From contig NC_081409.1 in NCBI RefSeq assembly GCF_030272615.1, positions 527,680,291 through 527,744,290 on the forward strand: a stretch of 64,000 bases of DNA, given 5' to 3'. Shown piece after piece: positions 22,951-33,329 of the stretch. The stretch's first letter is position 1. Every line of letters starts with the position of its first letter. Below the pieces are notes generated by a model, which was not told the DNA's origin, did not search any database, and was given only the letters and a program-made list of their open reading frames with translations. The position numbers and the translations under genes are program-made. This stretch comes from Cryptomeria japonica (taxonomy: Eukaryota > Streptophyta > Pinopsida > Cupressales > Cupressaceae).

Positions 22951-24084
22951 TTCAACTTTTTCTGCCAGGGCCTTTTCTTCATTCATGATAGCCAGTTCTG
23001 GTTCATCTTCCTTTAAATTATACAACACCCATTTCTTTCCATTGCCGGATCCACTAATAGAGTCTTCTGTTAGTTCATCCCCAGAGTCATCCCTTACTCC
23101 TTCCTCATCTGCTATGTAGCATTGTTTACTTTTCTTGAATCTATATCTGTTCTGGTTAGGATTAAATTATTTCTTAACTCTTTCCTCAAATCTTCCGTTC
23201 CTTTCAAGATATCTAGATGCAAAATGACCAATCATCTTACATGCAAAGCATTTAAAAGGTTCTTTTCCTTCATACTTACTTCCCGTCGGTCCTTTAGGTA
23301 CTCTTCTAGCAAATAAGGCTTCAAGTTGCTCAAATTCTTCATCTTCTTTCCTCATATCTTCCAATTCTTTTGCATATAAGGCTTTCCAATCACTTTTGCT
23401 GGTAGATGATGATGATGATGCATGAAAAGCAAGTTCAAATTTTGCAGCTCCAGAAGGTCCAAATTCTTCAAGCTCAAAAGCAGATAATTTCCCAATAAGA
23501 ATGTCTTTGTTAACTAAAGTGTTTGCCATTGTTCTCAACTCATTAATTGTAGTTGCCTTCATCTTGTAAACCGATGGAAGGGCTCTCAAGACTTTGGAAA
23601 CTATTTCATCTTCACTCAGAGATCCTCCACAACATTGAATTCCCATAACAATCTCATTTACTCTTTCCATAAACACAACAATTCTTTCATTATCTTCCAT
23701 CTTCAAGTTTTCATATCTTACTCGGTAACCATCAAGTTTAGCAATTTTGATAGTAGGATCACCTTCATTCAGAGTTTTCAATTTATCCCACATAACCTTT
23801 GTTGATAATTTATTAGTCAATCCCATGATCTGCTGATCAGTAAGTGCACACAGAAGGGCTTCTCTAGCTCTGCAATCATTTTCAATATTTTTATCCAAGT
23901 ATGGAGGAGCAAGATTGCCAGATGTCGGATCATAAGGTGTGTATCCTTTCTGAGTGATCTCCCAAATATCCTTTCCAAGACATCTAAGATGAGTCTCCAT
24001 TCGAATATTCCACATCCCATTATTTTTTCCATCAAGATTAGGGATTTCTCTTCTGAAAATAGTTGCCGATGGATTAGTTGCCAT
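22951..24084 (-). pseudogene. Copia-2 gag
   Basis: A 305-codon frame (24084-23167) starts MATNPSATIFRREIPNLDG about 45 bases after the primer site. It has the UBN2 capsid pattern including NGMWNIRMETHLR and TKVMWDKLKTLNEG. Near the end is a zinc knuckle CFACKMIGHFASRY in which the last cysteine is tyrosine. Beyond 23167 homology continues through an acidic linker (about 22960-23160) towards the protease, with a stop. The length is normal for a Copia gag. Confidence 0.9.
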
Positions 24085-24127
24085 ATGATCTACCTGAAGT
24101 GGTTAAGCTTCTACAAAAGAGGACCAA

Positions 24128-24141
24128 AGGTCTGATACCAA
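24128..24141 (-). promoter_or_regulatory. Copia-2 primer binding site
   Basis: On the minus strand TTGGTATCAGACC immediately follows the 5' LTR, close to the initiator-methionine-tRNA primer site TGGTATCAGAGC. Confidence 0.85.
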
Positions 24142-25422
24142 TTGTTAGGATAACCGATGAACAACTAAGAGGGGGGGGGGGGTGAATCAATTGCTAATAG
24201 ATTATATCAATTAATCCACTTACTAACCTTTGACCAGATTAAGTACCGGTAAAGAAGAAACAAATGTCGGTAGGAACAGATACTAGTAAACAATACAACT
24301 TAACATATAAACAAATAATCAATGCAATGTGACCATACCACATAACACCATGATTCGTACGTGGAAAACCTGGAAAGGGAAAAACCATGGTGGGAAGCCT
24401 ACCCATAGTCAGATGATACTTCTGCAGAAAGTATGTGATACAATGAGGGGCCTGCACGTGCAAGAAGGCACACTGCCTAGAGTGCACTGCTCATTACAAA
24501 AGAGTCTCATTGACTACAGAGAGGTTATAACCACCTCAAGATAAATGGACAACAATCCAGAGTAATGAACTGCCAGAGATAGCATCTACCATGCCTAATT
24601 ACAGTCTCGGTTAAGCTCAATACCGGAGGCCTTTGACCTCTTCCTTAATCCCAATTCGATCACCTATGATCGACCAAATCTCCTTCACATATGATATTGC
24701 ATTTCAATATCACAAAACTTATTCCCCATTTCCATACCATGATCTACAATGAGATCTTACATCATTTTATACCAACCCTAAGGCCTAAACCAATTAGGTT
24801 GGCCACCTAAAGGATATTACAATAAGATCATTACATAAATCCATATTACAATGATATGCCATGTCGACTTAAGACCAAAACAATAATAACCAATCCATAG
24901 AACATCCCAAAATATCTCGGTAACATGTAGAGTACACGTTAACATGATATTGGTCCATAACCTAGATAGGCACCAGACCTATTCTGGGTCCACTACGCCA
25001 AAGCATTGTCTTCAAGAAGTTGAAGCACGATCAAAGAAGATCTTTAGCATCTTGAAATCCATGTAGAAGCCGCACCAACACCACTTATGCATCCTGTCAA
25101 GATTCCTTAGTAAAAGCTCTGTCGGTTAAACCTTAAACCAATGCCGGCAAGGGTTTTCAAGAGTGTATGATAGCATCCGATCACCAAGTCAATACCAACT
25201 GACCAAAAAATTCTCTAGGAACATGTAACACATAAAATCAAGCATACTCCATTGATCCAAACATGCTAGAAGTATCCAATAGATAGTCTCTTCTGCCGGT
25301 AACACTAGATCTTCTACCGGTAACCAAAAATTGTCTGCCGGTAACCAACCATAACAACTAGTTTTGACATCAATGACAAAACATCAATGCAACACATAAT
25401 CAATTCATCCATAATGCCAACA
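24142..25422 (-). repeat. Copia-2 5' LTR
   Basis: 1281 bp, matching 18247-19543. The copy near the primer site contains a run of 13 guanines on the plus strand (about 24168-24181), where the other LTR has six. This corresponds to the C-tract found just before the primer site in all three Copia-like elements. Confidence 0.93.
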
Positions 25423-26128
25423 CACACACATATATGTATAGAATATGTGAGAATGTGGGAACAATATACTAGGTGTGACAATTGAAGAAGAGTATTGTGT
25501 GTAGTAGAGTAAGAAGTGTACGAGTGACATACATGTGGACAATAGAGAAATTGCAGTGAGAGAAGAAGTATATAGTGTATGAGTGAAGGTATGTGAATAA
25601 GAGTCAGAGTATGGATAGTGTTGCAATAATCCTTTACCGAATTTTCTGCAAGTAGTTGGTTCGGTAGAGCAGTGTAGTAATCTCTTATCGGACTTGTTGC
25701 AGGTGATTGTAGATAGTGGTACAATGATCCCTTACCAGATCTATTTTAATTTTTTTGAGTTGTTATTTGAGATTAATCTATAACTGACCTCATGCATTAG
25801 GAGATGCAATTTTCCTCAGTTCAATTATTTTCTATTGCAGTGAGCATTTCGGCAGTGAGTCGCTTTTGTATCTGGCAGTGAGCCACCCCTTTTTGTAAAA
25901 ACCATATAACTAGTTATTTAATCTTGAGAGCTAACACTCTCTATGGTTTTTCCCTTTCGGGTTTCCATGTATAAAATTCGGTGTTCAATTTGTGGTTGTG
26001 CTATTTGTTTATTTTGCATTTTCTATTTCATGTTGATGAAATTGATATATTAGTAAAAGTTTTAAAAAGTGTAGGAATACTGATTCACCCCCCCTCTTAT
26101 TATTTTGGTCCATTCAACCAATTCAACA
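25423..26128 (+). repeat. Element B 5' LTR, right part
   Basis: Continues the LTR after Copia-2 and ends CAATTCAACA. It includes repeated GATCCCTTACC / AATCCTTTACC words near 25625, 25680 and 25725 and, near the end, CTGATTCACCCCCCCTCTTA, the C-tract motif also found in Copia-1 and Copia-2. Confidence 0.8.
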
Positions 26129-26142
26129 ATTGGTATTAGAGC
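26129..26142 (+). promoter_or_regulatory. Element B primer binding site
   Basis: ATTGGTATTAGAGC directly follows the LTR and is identical to the Copia-1 site. The next 60 bases (GCTTAACTGCTTGAGGGAG and an ATG at 26199) also parallel the leaders of Copia-1 and Copia-2. Confidence 0.82.
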
Positions 26143-26198
26143 TTTGGTCCCTTCCTTGAAAGCTTAACTGCTTGAGGGAGATCCTTATTGGTTGAATC

Positions 26199-26454
26199 AT
26201 GGCATCGATGTGTATGAGTAAAGAATATCATCTAGATGAGGAATTGAAGATAGCTCTTGAAGATTTGGAAAGTGTGGAATTTGAGAATGAAGAATTAAAA
26301 GAGAATGTGAATGTAGCAAGTGAATATGTGCAGAAGTTGAGAGAACAAATTTGAAAGTTCAAATTGGGACATAAGGAAGTTAACAATCAATTGAAATAGG
26401 TGAATGAAACCATTAAAGGTCCGATGCAGAAGATTGAGGAGAATAACAAGATAG
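26199..26454 (+). pseudogene. Element B gag-like frame, first part
   Basis: Starts at ATG 26199 (MASMCMSKEYHLDEELK), in the position of the gag start of the Copia elements. It encodes a highly charged helical, coiled-coil-like segment with two stops (near 26352 and 26397). It is cut at 26454 by a solo-LTR-like insertion and resumes at 28201 with the same coil character. No standard domain can be named in this part. Confidence 0.6.
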
Positions 26455-28200
26455 TGTAGTGTCATAAATTGTACACCCTTGCTAGGGTGATACAATTTCA
26501 CACTCAAGTTAGCACCCGCCTTAGTGTGTCTTGCATCTTGCATATCTCATTCCCCTTTAAGAATTTAATTAATTAATTTAATTAAATCTAAGGTCATGTC
26601 TCATCACTTTACATGTTATAAAGTTGGGCCCTTTACCCTAAGTGTGCCCCTTTTTCATCTTATTTCTCCAATGAATCATTTAATCATAAACCCTAATTAT
26701 GTCTTATTTTGACTATTTAGGCCCAATTTCACATATCAAAACATCTCGAAGTCAGCTGTAACTTTGGGATGCGCTCTAATATCATCATATCTAATGACCC
26801 CAAAAATTTGGTGAAAAGCTGGTTGGACCATGGCGGGAATGCACATGGTTTGCGGCTTTTTCCCTGAAATTTTGGGAGCACAATCATATGATATAATAAT
26901 GCTTAACCCCAAAATATCACCGGGAAATTCAAATCCTAGGTTGGCCTAAACATGAAATTAAGATCTAGGGTTTCATACTTAAGAGCTCTCTTTCTTCATT
27001 TGAAGGGGTCTTCTTCTAAGAATCTAAGGACAAGTTTTTGGAGCATTAGAGCCTTCTTTAAAGCGAAAGAGTAGATCTTTGAAGTCTTCAATAACATTCA
27101 ACATTCATCCATCAAAAATTCATCAAGCGTCATTTTATCAATTGGGGGCTTTTGAATATGTAGAAGAACAATAGGAGATCACCGACTGACGATTGGATTG
27201 TACCTCTCCCTTGGGGCTGGGTATGGTTTCATGTTGTTTTCATATCTTTGCATAAGCTTCATTTTGATTCATATTCATTCTTTAGATCACTTTGCATTGT
27301 GGGTTTAGAGAATTTACTTTATCAATTATAAGCAATTAGGGTTTACTCTTTAGGGTTGCTCTAGGTTGTTTACTTTCATTCTTAGGATCGCGCACACACA
27401 CAAGGTTCTTGAACACACATTTTCAGTACATTATCAGCTATTCACGGAGGTGGAAATAACCAACATGAGGGTTTGACTAAGGAAAAACCCTATATAGCCA
27501 CCCCAAACCCTCTTTTTCAGCTTCAGGTATAGGTTTGGATCCGAGCATCGCTGGAAGTTTTGGGACTGGAAGAGAACACAAGGACGGTTTTGGGTTGTAG
27601 ATCTTGGTAGAAACCCCAAGGATAGGGATGTGGCGCCTTGGTCCTACCCAAGACAGTGGTGTGGCGCCATGGTCTTGCCCTCTGTCAACAGGACTTGGGA
27701 GAGCAGCACTTTGCAGACTCCAGAATCCATCCTGTCAGTTTCAGCTCTAGAATTGCATAATCAGGACAGTGGCATGGCACCCTAGTCCCGGACATTTTTG
27801 CTCAGATTTCAGGCATAGGTACACCTTTGATTTTGCCTTCTGATCTGTACTTTGCAGTAGTGTATTAGTTGTTCTTTGATCTGCATTCTCCAATTAGGTT
27901 TTTCTTTCTTACTTGCTAATATAATTAGGGTTTATGATTAAATGATTCATTGGAGAAATAAGATGAAAAAGGGGCACACTTAGGGTTTATGATTTATTTT
28001 GATCGTTTATGTCATATTTTGACCGTTTAGGCTCAATTTATAGCAAAGGAATAGAAAACCTAAAGAAGTAATTCAAGACTCTCTCTTTCTCATAAGATGT
28101 AGATGACGTGCGTTACCTCCCTAGGCTCTTTCCTATTCCATGAGTGTGTATGAGAGTGGGATTAGGGTTTCTATACTTAGTCTCACTTTTTCCCCTACAT
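26455..28200. mobile_element. Solo-LTR-like insertion with 66-bp perfect inverted repeat
   Basis: The segment starts TGTAGTGTCATAAATTG and ends CCCCTACA(T). The flanks both carry GATAG (26450-26454 and 28202-28206), and the coil coding of element B resumes immediately afterwards. TGTAG...CTACA termini and a 5-bp flank repeat fit a solo LTR. No RT or gag is inside. A perfect 66-bp inverted repeat is formed by 26635-26700 and 27921-27986. A phrase like GTGTGGCGCCATGGTC recurs at about 27628, 27658 and 27770. The right border is uncertain by one or two bases. Confidence 0.6.
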
Positions 28201-28996
28201 AGATAGAAGAAACCCTGAAAGAATCAATTAAGATGAAGACAAAATAATGTGAGAAGCTTGAACAAGAAGTGAAAAAAGTTGAAGGTAGAAAATAAGATTC
28301 TTGATAGCAATGAACTTTTGGAAGATTTGTTTAACATGCAGAAAGCTCATTTAGATAAGATTGGACTTGAATTTCAGACCAATGAATATTCAAATCAGAA
28401 TGACAAAGACAAAGGGAAAGAGATTAAGGCAGAAATAGAGAAGAAACCTGAAGATACAAGCAAAACCCAAAATCAGAGATCTATTGCAAGGAGACTATCA
28501 GTTCATCAACCAAATGCACAAAGGTACCCGCCATTTAATGGTTATTGTTTTTGATGCAATAAATTTGGTCATAAAGTTGCAAACTGTAAAAGCATTCAAT
28601 GTTACAATTGCAAGAGATTTGGTCATAAAGAAAATTATCGTAGAAATCATGCTATGAGTCAGAATCATAATCCGGTTGGAGCGAATAAGGTGAATAATAG
28701 CTTTCATGGATATTGTCATATATGCAATGGTTATTGTCACAAAGCTAATCAGTGTAGATATAGATCACATTCAAAAAAATAAGTACAAAGGAACATCTAT
28801 TCTTACAAGTGCAAGCAATCCAGACATTATTTTAATCAATGTAATCATTGTTGAGAAGTCTGTAAATAAGAATGTGGTAAAGGCTAGTGAATCAAATAAA
28901 AAGGAAGTCATGGTATGGAGAAAGAAGGAGGTGAACAATATAAGCTTTCCTGGTGTACCGGAATTTGGTGTAGGTACCCCTTCTTCTAGTAACTAA
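28201..28996 (+). pseudogene. Element B gag, second part, with three zinc knuckles
   Basis: The frame first continues the coil, then at 28300-28380 has a LLEDLFNMQKAHLDKIGLEF segment resembling the pre-knuckle region of SIRE-type Copia gag proteins. Three CCHC knuckles follow between 28545 and 28760: one with a stop inside (near 28552), CYNCKRFGHKENYR with the last cysteine lost, and an intact CHICNGYCHKANQC. Several knuckles in a row mark an RNA-binding nucleocapsid. No protease motif follows. The frame is lost by about 28996. Confidence 0.72.
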
Positions 28997-29463
28997 TCTT
29001 ATTGCTTTGGCTCAGGGGGAGTTTCTCAAAGAAAATATTTTGACCCCCTCTTCTGAGTTTGTTCATGATGTTGGTCTGGCATAATTGTGTTTGAGATGCA
29101 ATCTGGTAATTCGAGGTTTGTGCTGACATCATCGACAACACTTTTTGGCGGTAAAACCCTAGAAGAGATTTTGACAAGATAAGTATTGATGTTTGAGATT
29201 ATTTCTTTATCATGCTAATAGAAGTGCTTGAAGAGGTTGTGTTTAGTTGAAGAGAAAAGAGCAGAGAAGCAAAGCTAGTAGTCATGAAATCCAAGATGAT
29301 CATCGAGGAATCAAGAAAATTTTTAAATTTTGGAGAAGGTATGGCTAGATGAATTTAACCCTGAAAAGATGATAAGGGTTGAAAAGAGTTTAAGTGAATA
29401 ATATTTGCATAAGATTAAGGAATTTGAGCATAAAGAAATGCGATTAGAGTAATTCTAAATCAT

Positions 29464-30231
29464 GTGCAAAATAATTATATCATATTTGACAAACCCTATC
29501 CAATCACAAAGGAAATTATTTCGGTTGTTATTGGTTTATGCGACAGAGGACTTGTACCAATAAAGAAATCTATAAATAATAAGGAAGTTGAAACCCTAAA
29601 TGGTGTGATAGGTGATCAAAGAGTATTGTTGATCAACAAAATTATCAATCCCATTGTGAGGTATGTTTCATATGGTATCTCTTACAAGATTTATTTCAAA
29701 AATAGGGAAGGTTCTACTTCAACTATTATTGTATATATGATGCATATGCTTGTTATGGAAGACAAAGTATTCGACTTGTGTGAATTATTAAAGAATTTGT
29801 TTCTAGAGAACATCAAGATGACAAAATAGCAGGGTTACCCCTTCTAGTTTGGGTCATTTATTATGTGTTTGGATATGTAGTTTCTGGGATCCCTTCCAGC
29901 TATGGAGAATGCGATATGGAAATTTGGAGTCTCGGTTGCTAGGAAAATATTTCGATATCTTCATGGATTGGATAAGAGAGAAGATGCATAAAATGCTTAT
30001 TTCAAATCATTTCTGGATATGTGGAGTATCGGTCCAATATCCCCTGCTTCAGGTTCAACTAAGGAGATTTATTCCTTCAAAAATAGAAAAAGGAAAGAGA
30101 CTGTGCCTACTAGTACTTTGGGATCTAAGAAGCAAAAGAAGGATCAGAAGGAGAAAGACATTATTGTGATTGAAGATTCAAAATCCCTTGTAGCTAAGGA
30201 AGAAGTGGTTATTGCAAAGCTCATAAAGTAA
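29464..30231 (+). pseudogene. Element B extra ORF, mobile-domain-like
   Basis: Frames at 29464-29829 and then to 30231 read as one broken protein. The first has an IIFDKPYPITKEIISVVIGL segment and a VMEDKVFDLCELLKNLFLEN segment; a QGYPFxFGSFIMC stretch and a lysine-rich tail with nuclear-signal character (RKRKE and KKQKKDQKEKD) follow. This pattern resembles the extra, non-pol ORFs, sometimes called plant mobile or transposon domains, found in some large plant retroelements. I recognise it from general pattern only. Its role is unknown. At least three stops break it. Confidence 0.5.
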
Positions 30232-31000
30232 AAGTATCTAAATTTGATGATGATGGGTCTGATTTGTTGGAGATTATTAGTAGAGGAGATGGAATAAAGA
30301 ATATTGGTGAGATATGGTTTACTTTTATTGAGCTGGATAGAATTGAGGAAGTCTTGATAGATTATTTGCTCTAGAACAATGTTAAAATTGAGGATGTTAG
30401 TGATGTGCTTCCAAAAATTTTGTTTGAGTTAATTAAAGAGAAATTGATTGAGTGACCTATTATTATAAATGATTAAGAGACAAAAGCTAATAACATGCAG
30501 AGTATGTTGGAGAAATGTAGTGATGCACAAAGGTTTATATTTGTATGCATAAATGAAATGAGAGATTTTATTGATAGTGCTAGCAAAATTTACAGATATT
30601 GTTTACAATGGCTGGCAGCTATGGTGAAATTCAAAGAAAAAGTTGAATCAACTGAAGAGGAGTTAAATTCTATAAGAAAGACATTTGATTTTCTAAGTGA
30701 CAAATATGGTGAGCAAAGGAAGAAGATGAATTCCCTACAGTCTAAATTGTTATCCTTGCAAAGGCAGAAGGAGGATTATGTTAGTATTTTCTGAAAAGTG
30801 AAGGAGATTTTTGAAGCAAAATTGGAACATTTCTCATCATTTCTTAGTGATTTAGTTGAGTGTGAGTAGATTTTGTCTTGTCTGGATAGCTTTTCTCATG
30901 TTGTTGATGTATTGGTGGAATGCAGAAGTTTGTCTATTAGCATTAAATTGGTTGTGCATTCCTAGAAGATTCCTCTTCCAGAATTGAAGGAGAAGTACAT
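30232..31000 (+). pseudogene. Element B coiled-coil remnant
   Basis: A 99-codon open frame (30495-30794) ends with a heptad-rich segment from about residue 55 (EKVESTEEELNSIRKTFDFL and onward), predicting a coiled coil. Frames before and after it are broken but of similar composition. It is probably the C-terminal part of the extra ORF protein upstream. No enzyme motif is seen. Confidence 0.45.
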
Positions 31001-31223
31001 GTAGATATTTTAGAAGAGCAGTTAAGGAAAATATTTGTTTACATTTTTTATATTCTTTTTACATTGCTAATAATTGAAGGCACCCTTTATCATTGTTGTC
31101 AAATGGGGAGAGAAATAGAGCATGGGAGAGATATAAAGAAAGGTAAAGTAACAGAGATATCAATGATATGAGTAAGGGGGAGTTTCATGCATTATTCTTT
31201 TTAAGATGTTTTGCCATCAATGA
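31001..31223 (+). other. Element B 3' untranslated region with an extra polypurine tract
   Basis: No gene. At 31091-31115 CATTGTTGTCAAATGGGGAG parallels the extra tracts of Copia-1 and Copia-2, and AAGGGGGAGTTTC lies at about 31175. Confidence 0.65.
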
Positions 31224-31236
31224 CAAAGAGGGAGAT
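31224..31236 (+). promoter_or_regulatory. Element B polypurine tract
   Basis: CAAAGAGGGAGAT directly precedes the 3' LTR and is itself preceded by TTGCCATCAATGA, the conserved word of the Copia elements. Confidence 0.8.
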
Positions 31237-31398
31237 TGTTAGACTTGTGTGAATATTTTCATTATTGTCATTGATGTCAAACCCGATGATCCAGTATTGG
31301 ATGTGGTACGTTGTTATGGCATTAGAAGTAGTTCTGGTATTATAGGTTGAGAAGCAGTGGAAGATAGATATGTATGTGATATGTTGCAGTGAAGTATA
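31237..31398 (+). repeat. Element B 3' LTR, first part
   Basis: Starts TGTTAGACTTGTGTGAATATT and matches 17127-17290. It ends at GTATA (31394-31398), the left copy of the Gypsy-2 target duplication. Confidence 0.88.
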
Positions 31399-32477
31399 TG
31401 TTGACTCTAAATTTTACTTTGGGAAACAAACAACCTTATGGGAAATTTAGTGATGGGGGGCCTACTGTGCGAGATTCACTAAATAACCTCCAGATTGAGA
31501 AGCCGACTCTTCCTTGGGGGGGCTGGAAAAGGGAAAATAAGGAAACTTAAAATAAAATGATCTATGCTATTGAGGCGATGTGCCAAAAAAATTCATAAAA
31601 AGAAGATAGCATATAAAACCAGGAAACACGTGGTTTTAAAGCCCATTCAACAATCTACACGCCCAAACAGAACAAAAATTAAGATACAATTAAGATTCCT
31701 TTGAAAAAAATAAAGAAACATATATCATGCATCCACTAGATAACAAGTGCGAAACATAGTTTAATCGATAGAGTATTAGATAGATATTTCTGAAGTCATC
31801 AAGCATACAGGAAAACACACAAAATCCTATTTAAGCATCCAAAAAGAGTTAATCATGAAGGCCGCAGGCACAATCTTTATTTACCTTCCTCTTGAGAAAA
31901 CTATAACAGTTTCAATTCTAAGATCCTTAATTGTTTTTCTTAAAAGTTCTGAACCCCTACAACAGGGAAACAACAAGCATAAATAGAGCCCATGGCTTTG
32001 CTAACAACTCCAAAATATGCCAAACATGCATAATTGCCTCTGAATGGAAAAACCAAGCCGTGTCACCCTGCGAGGTCACACCCAACAAAATGGTCCCAAG
32101 GCTTTGGTTTTTGCCTGCTGCGATGATCTTCATACTAGCCCAAATGGAAAAGATTTTGCTAATTGCAGAAGAAAATGCAGCAGGCGGGGAGGACTCTTCT
32201 GAAAAACCTCTTCAAACAGAAACACATCCACCCTCTCGAAGGTGCCAAGTGTCCCTTTCCCGCTTGAGCTACAAGGTGGGCCCCAAAAAAAGGCCCTGTC
32301 TACAAAAATTCTCCATTTGTCATCATCTCACTACTTCACTCCTTCAATGCAAAACACAGACCATTGGGGGCAGCACCGAGCTAACAATTGTCGTGCACAC
32401 CACACACTGCTGGAAAACTGAGAGGGTAAAGAAGATACTCCGATTGCAAACCTACCCCGGGGATTTTAATGTGAACA
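31399..32477 (-). repeat. Gypsy-2 3' LTR
   Basis: 1079 bp matching 58113-59181, plus-strand bounded TGTTGACTC...GTGAACA. The frame at 31931-32665 crosses the LTR border and is not a gene. Confidence 0.92.
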
Positions 32478-33329
32478 TTTCTTGGCGACTAATAGGGGAA
32501 ATTCTGCTTTTGGAATACAGGAACCCAAGATTGTTGATTCAGAGACCAGACTTCATATTAAAACAGGCTGGAGTAGGTCAGAGACCTGTTGCAATAACAA
32601 CCAATCTTCCTCAGAAGGTAATGCTTGTGCATCTAGGTTCTAATAGTGTTGATCCAAGTAGATGACCTCACTGAATGACAAGCCTATGGGTTCATCATGG
32701 ACCAACTTTAAAAGAGTGTAGAGCTGGGCAAGGGGATGCAGAAGATGCTCTACATCCTCGGTTGAGGCAAGGTCACTCAAGTTCTGGATGAAAGACCTAT
32801 CTTGCTAAAGGTGTTCAATTTGATTTGACAACTGTTCAACCCCTAATACAAAACCATCAGTAGAGAAAGGGGAAGGCAAGCCCAATGAAACAAACCTTTC
32901 TATACATTGCTTGATGTCCAGGACATAAATTTGTAATGGATCTAGTGCGGCTGATACCTGCACGACAATTCTATGGTGATTGATGAAAATATTTGTCCTT
33001 TTGGTCAGCTACTTGCGAGTGGCAACACCCCTCTCTTAGCTCATCATCTTGAGATATATACAACATTTGGATCAAAACCTGAGCCATAGGGATATTGGGA
33101 GCCAAAACAACCATTGAGCTATTTACTAGAGCCTCCGCTTCTGCACAAAGGGATTGTGCTTCTTGAATGAATCTCAGCACAGGCTAAAGCGAGGGGCCAT
33201 ATTGCTTAATTTTCTCCCAATGTGAAACATACAATTCCGCTAGAATTGTTGAAAAGTCCCGAGCCACTTGCACCGAGGGAAGAATGCTCAGGAGTCATAA
33301 GACTTCATCACTTTTTTGCAATCACTTCT
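32478..33329 (-). other. Gypsy-2 region between extra sense ORF and 3' LTR
   Basis: Only short broken frames. The minus-strand frame 33180-32971 has EAEALVNSSMVVLA and may be the C-terminal end of the extra sense ORF protein. The bases next to the LTR (minus strand, GTCGCCAAGAAA) are weakly purine-rich and may be the polypurine tract. Confidence 0.45.

Larger units (their letters stand above)
18247..25422 (-). mobile_element. Copia-2: complete but dead Ty1/Copia retrotransposon
   Basis: LTRs at 24142-25422 (5') and 18247-19543 (3') are bounded TG...CA. On the minus strand the order is primer site, gag, protease, integrase, RT, RNase H, polypurine tract. It sits in the 5' LTR of element B, whose sequence resumes at 25423. 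No clean target-site duplication is visible because the site is a dinucleotide repeat. Reading frames are longer than in Copia-1, so decay is less advanced, but key catalytic residues are lost. Confidence 0.93.

Noticed and set aside
25314-25724. 136-codon minus-strand frame rich in Tyr, His and Ser
   Set aside because: It spans the junction of the Copia-2 LTR and the element B LTR, so it cannot be one gene.
31931-32665. 244-codon plus-strand frame
   Set aside because: It crosses the Gypsy-2 LTR border and has a shortened counterpart in the other LTR; LTR sequence, no domain.
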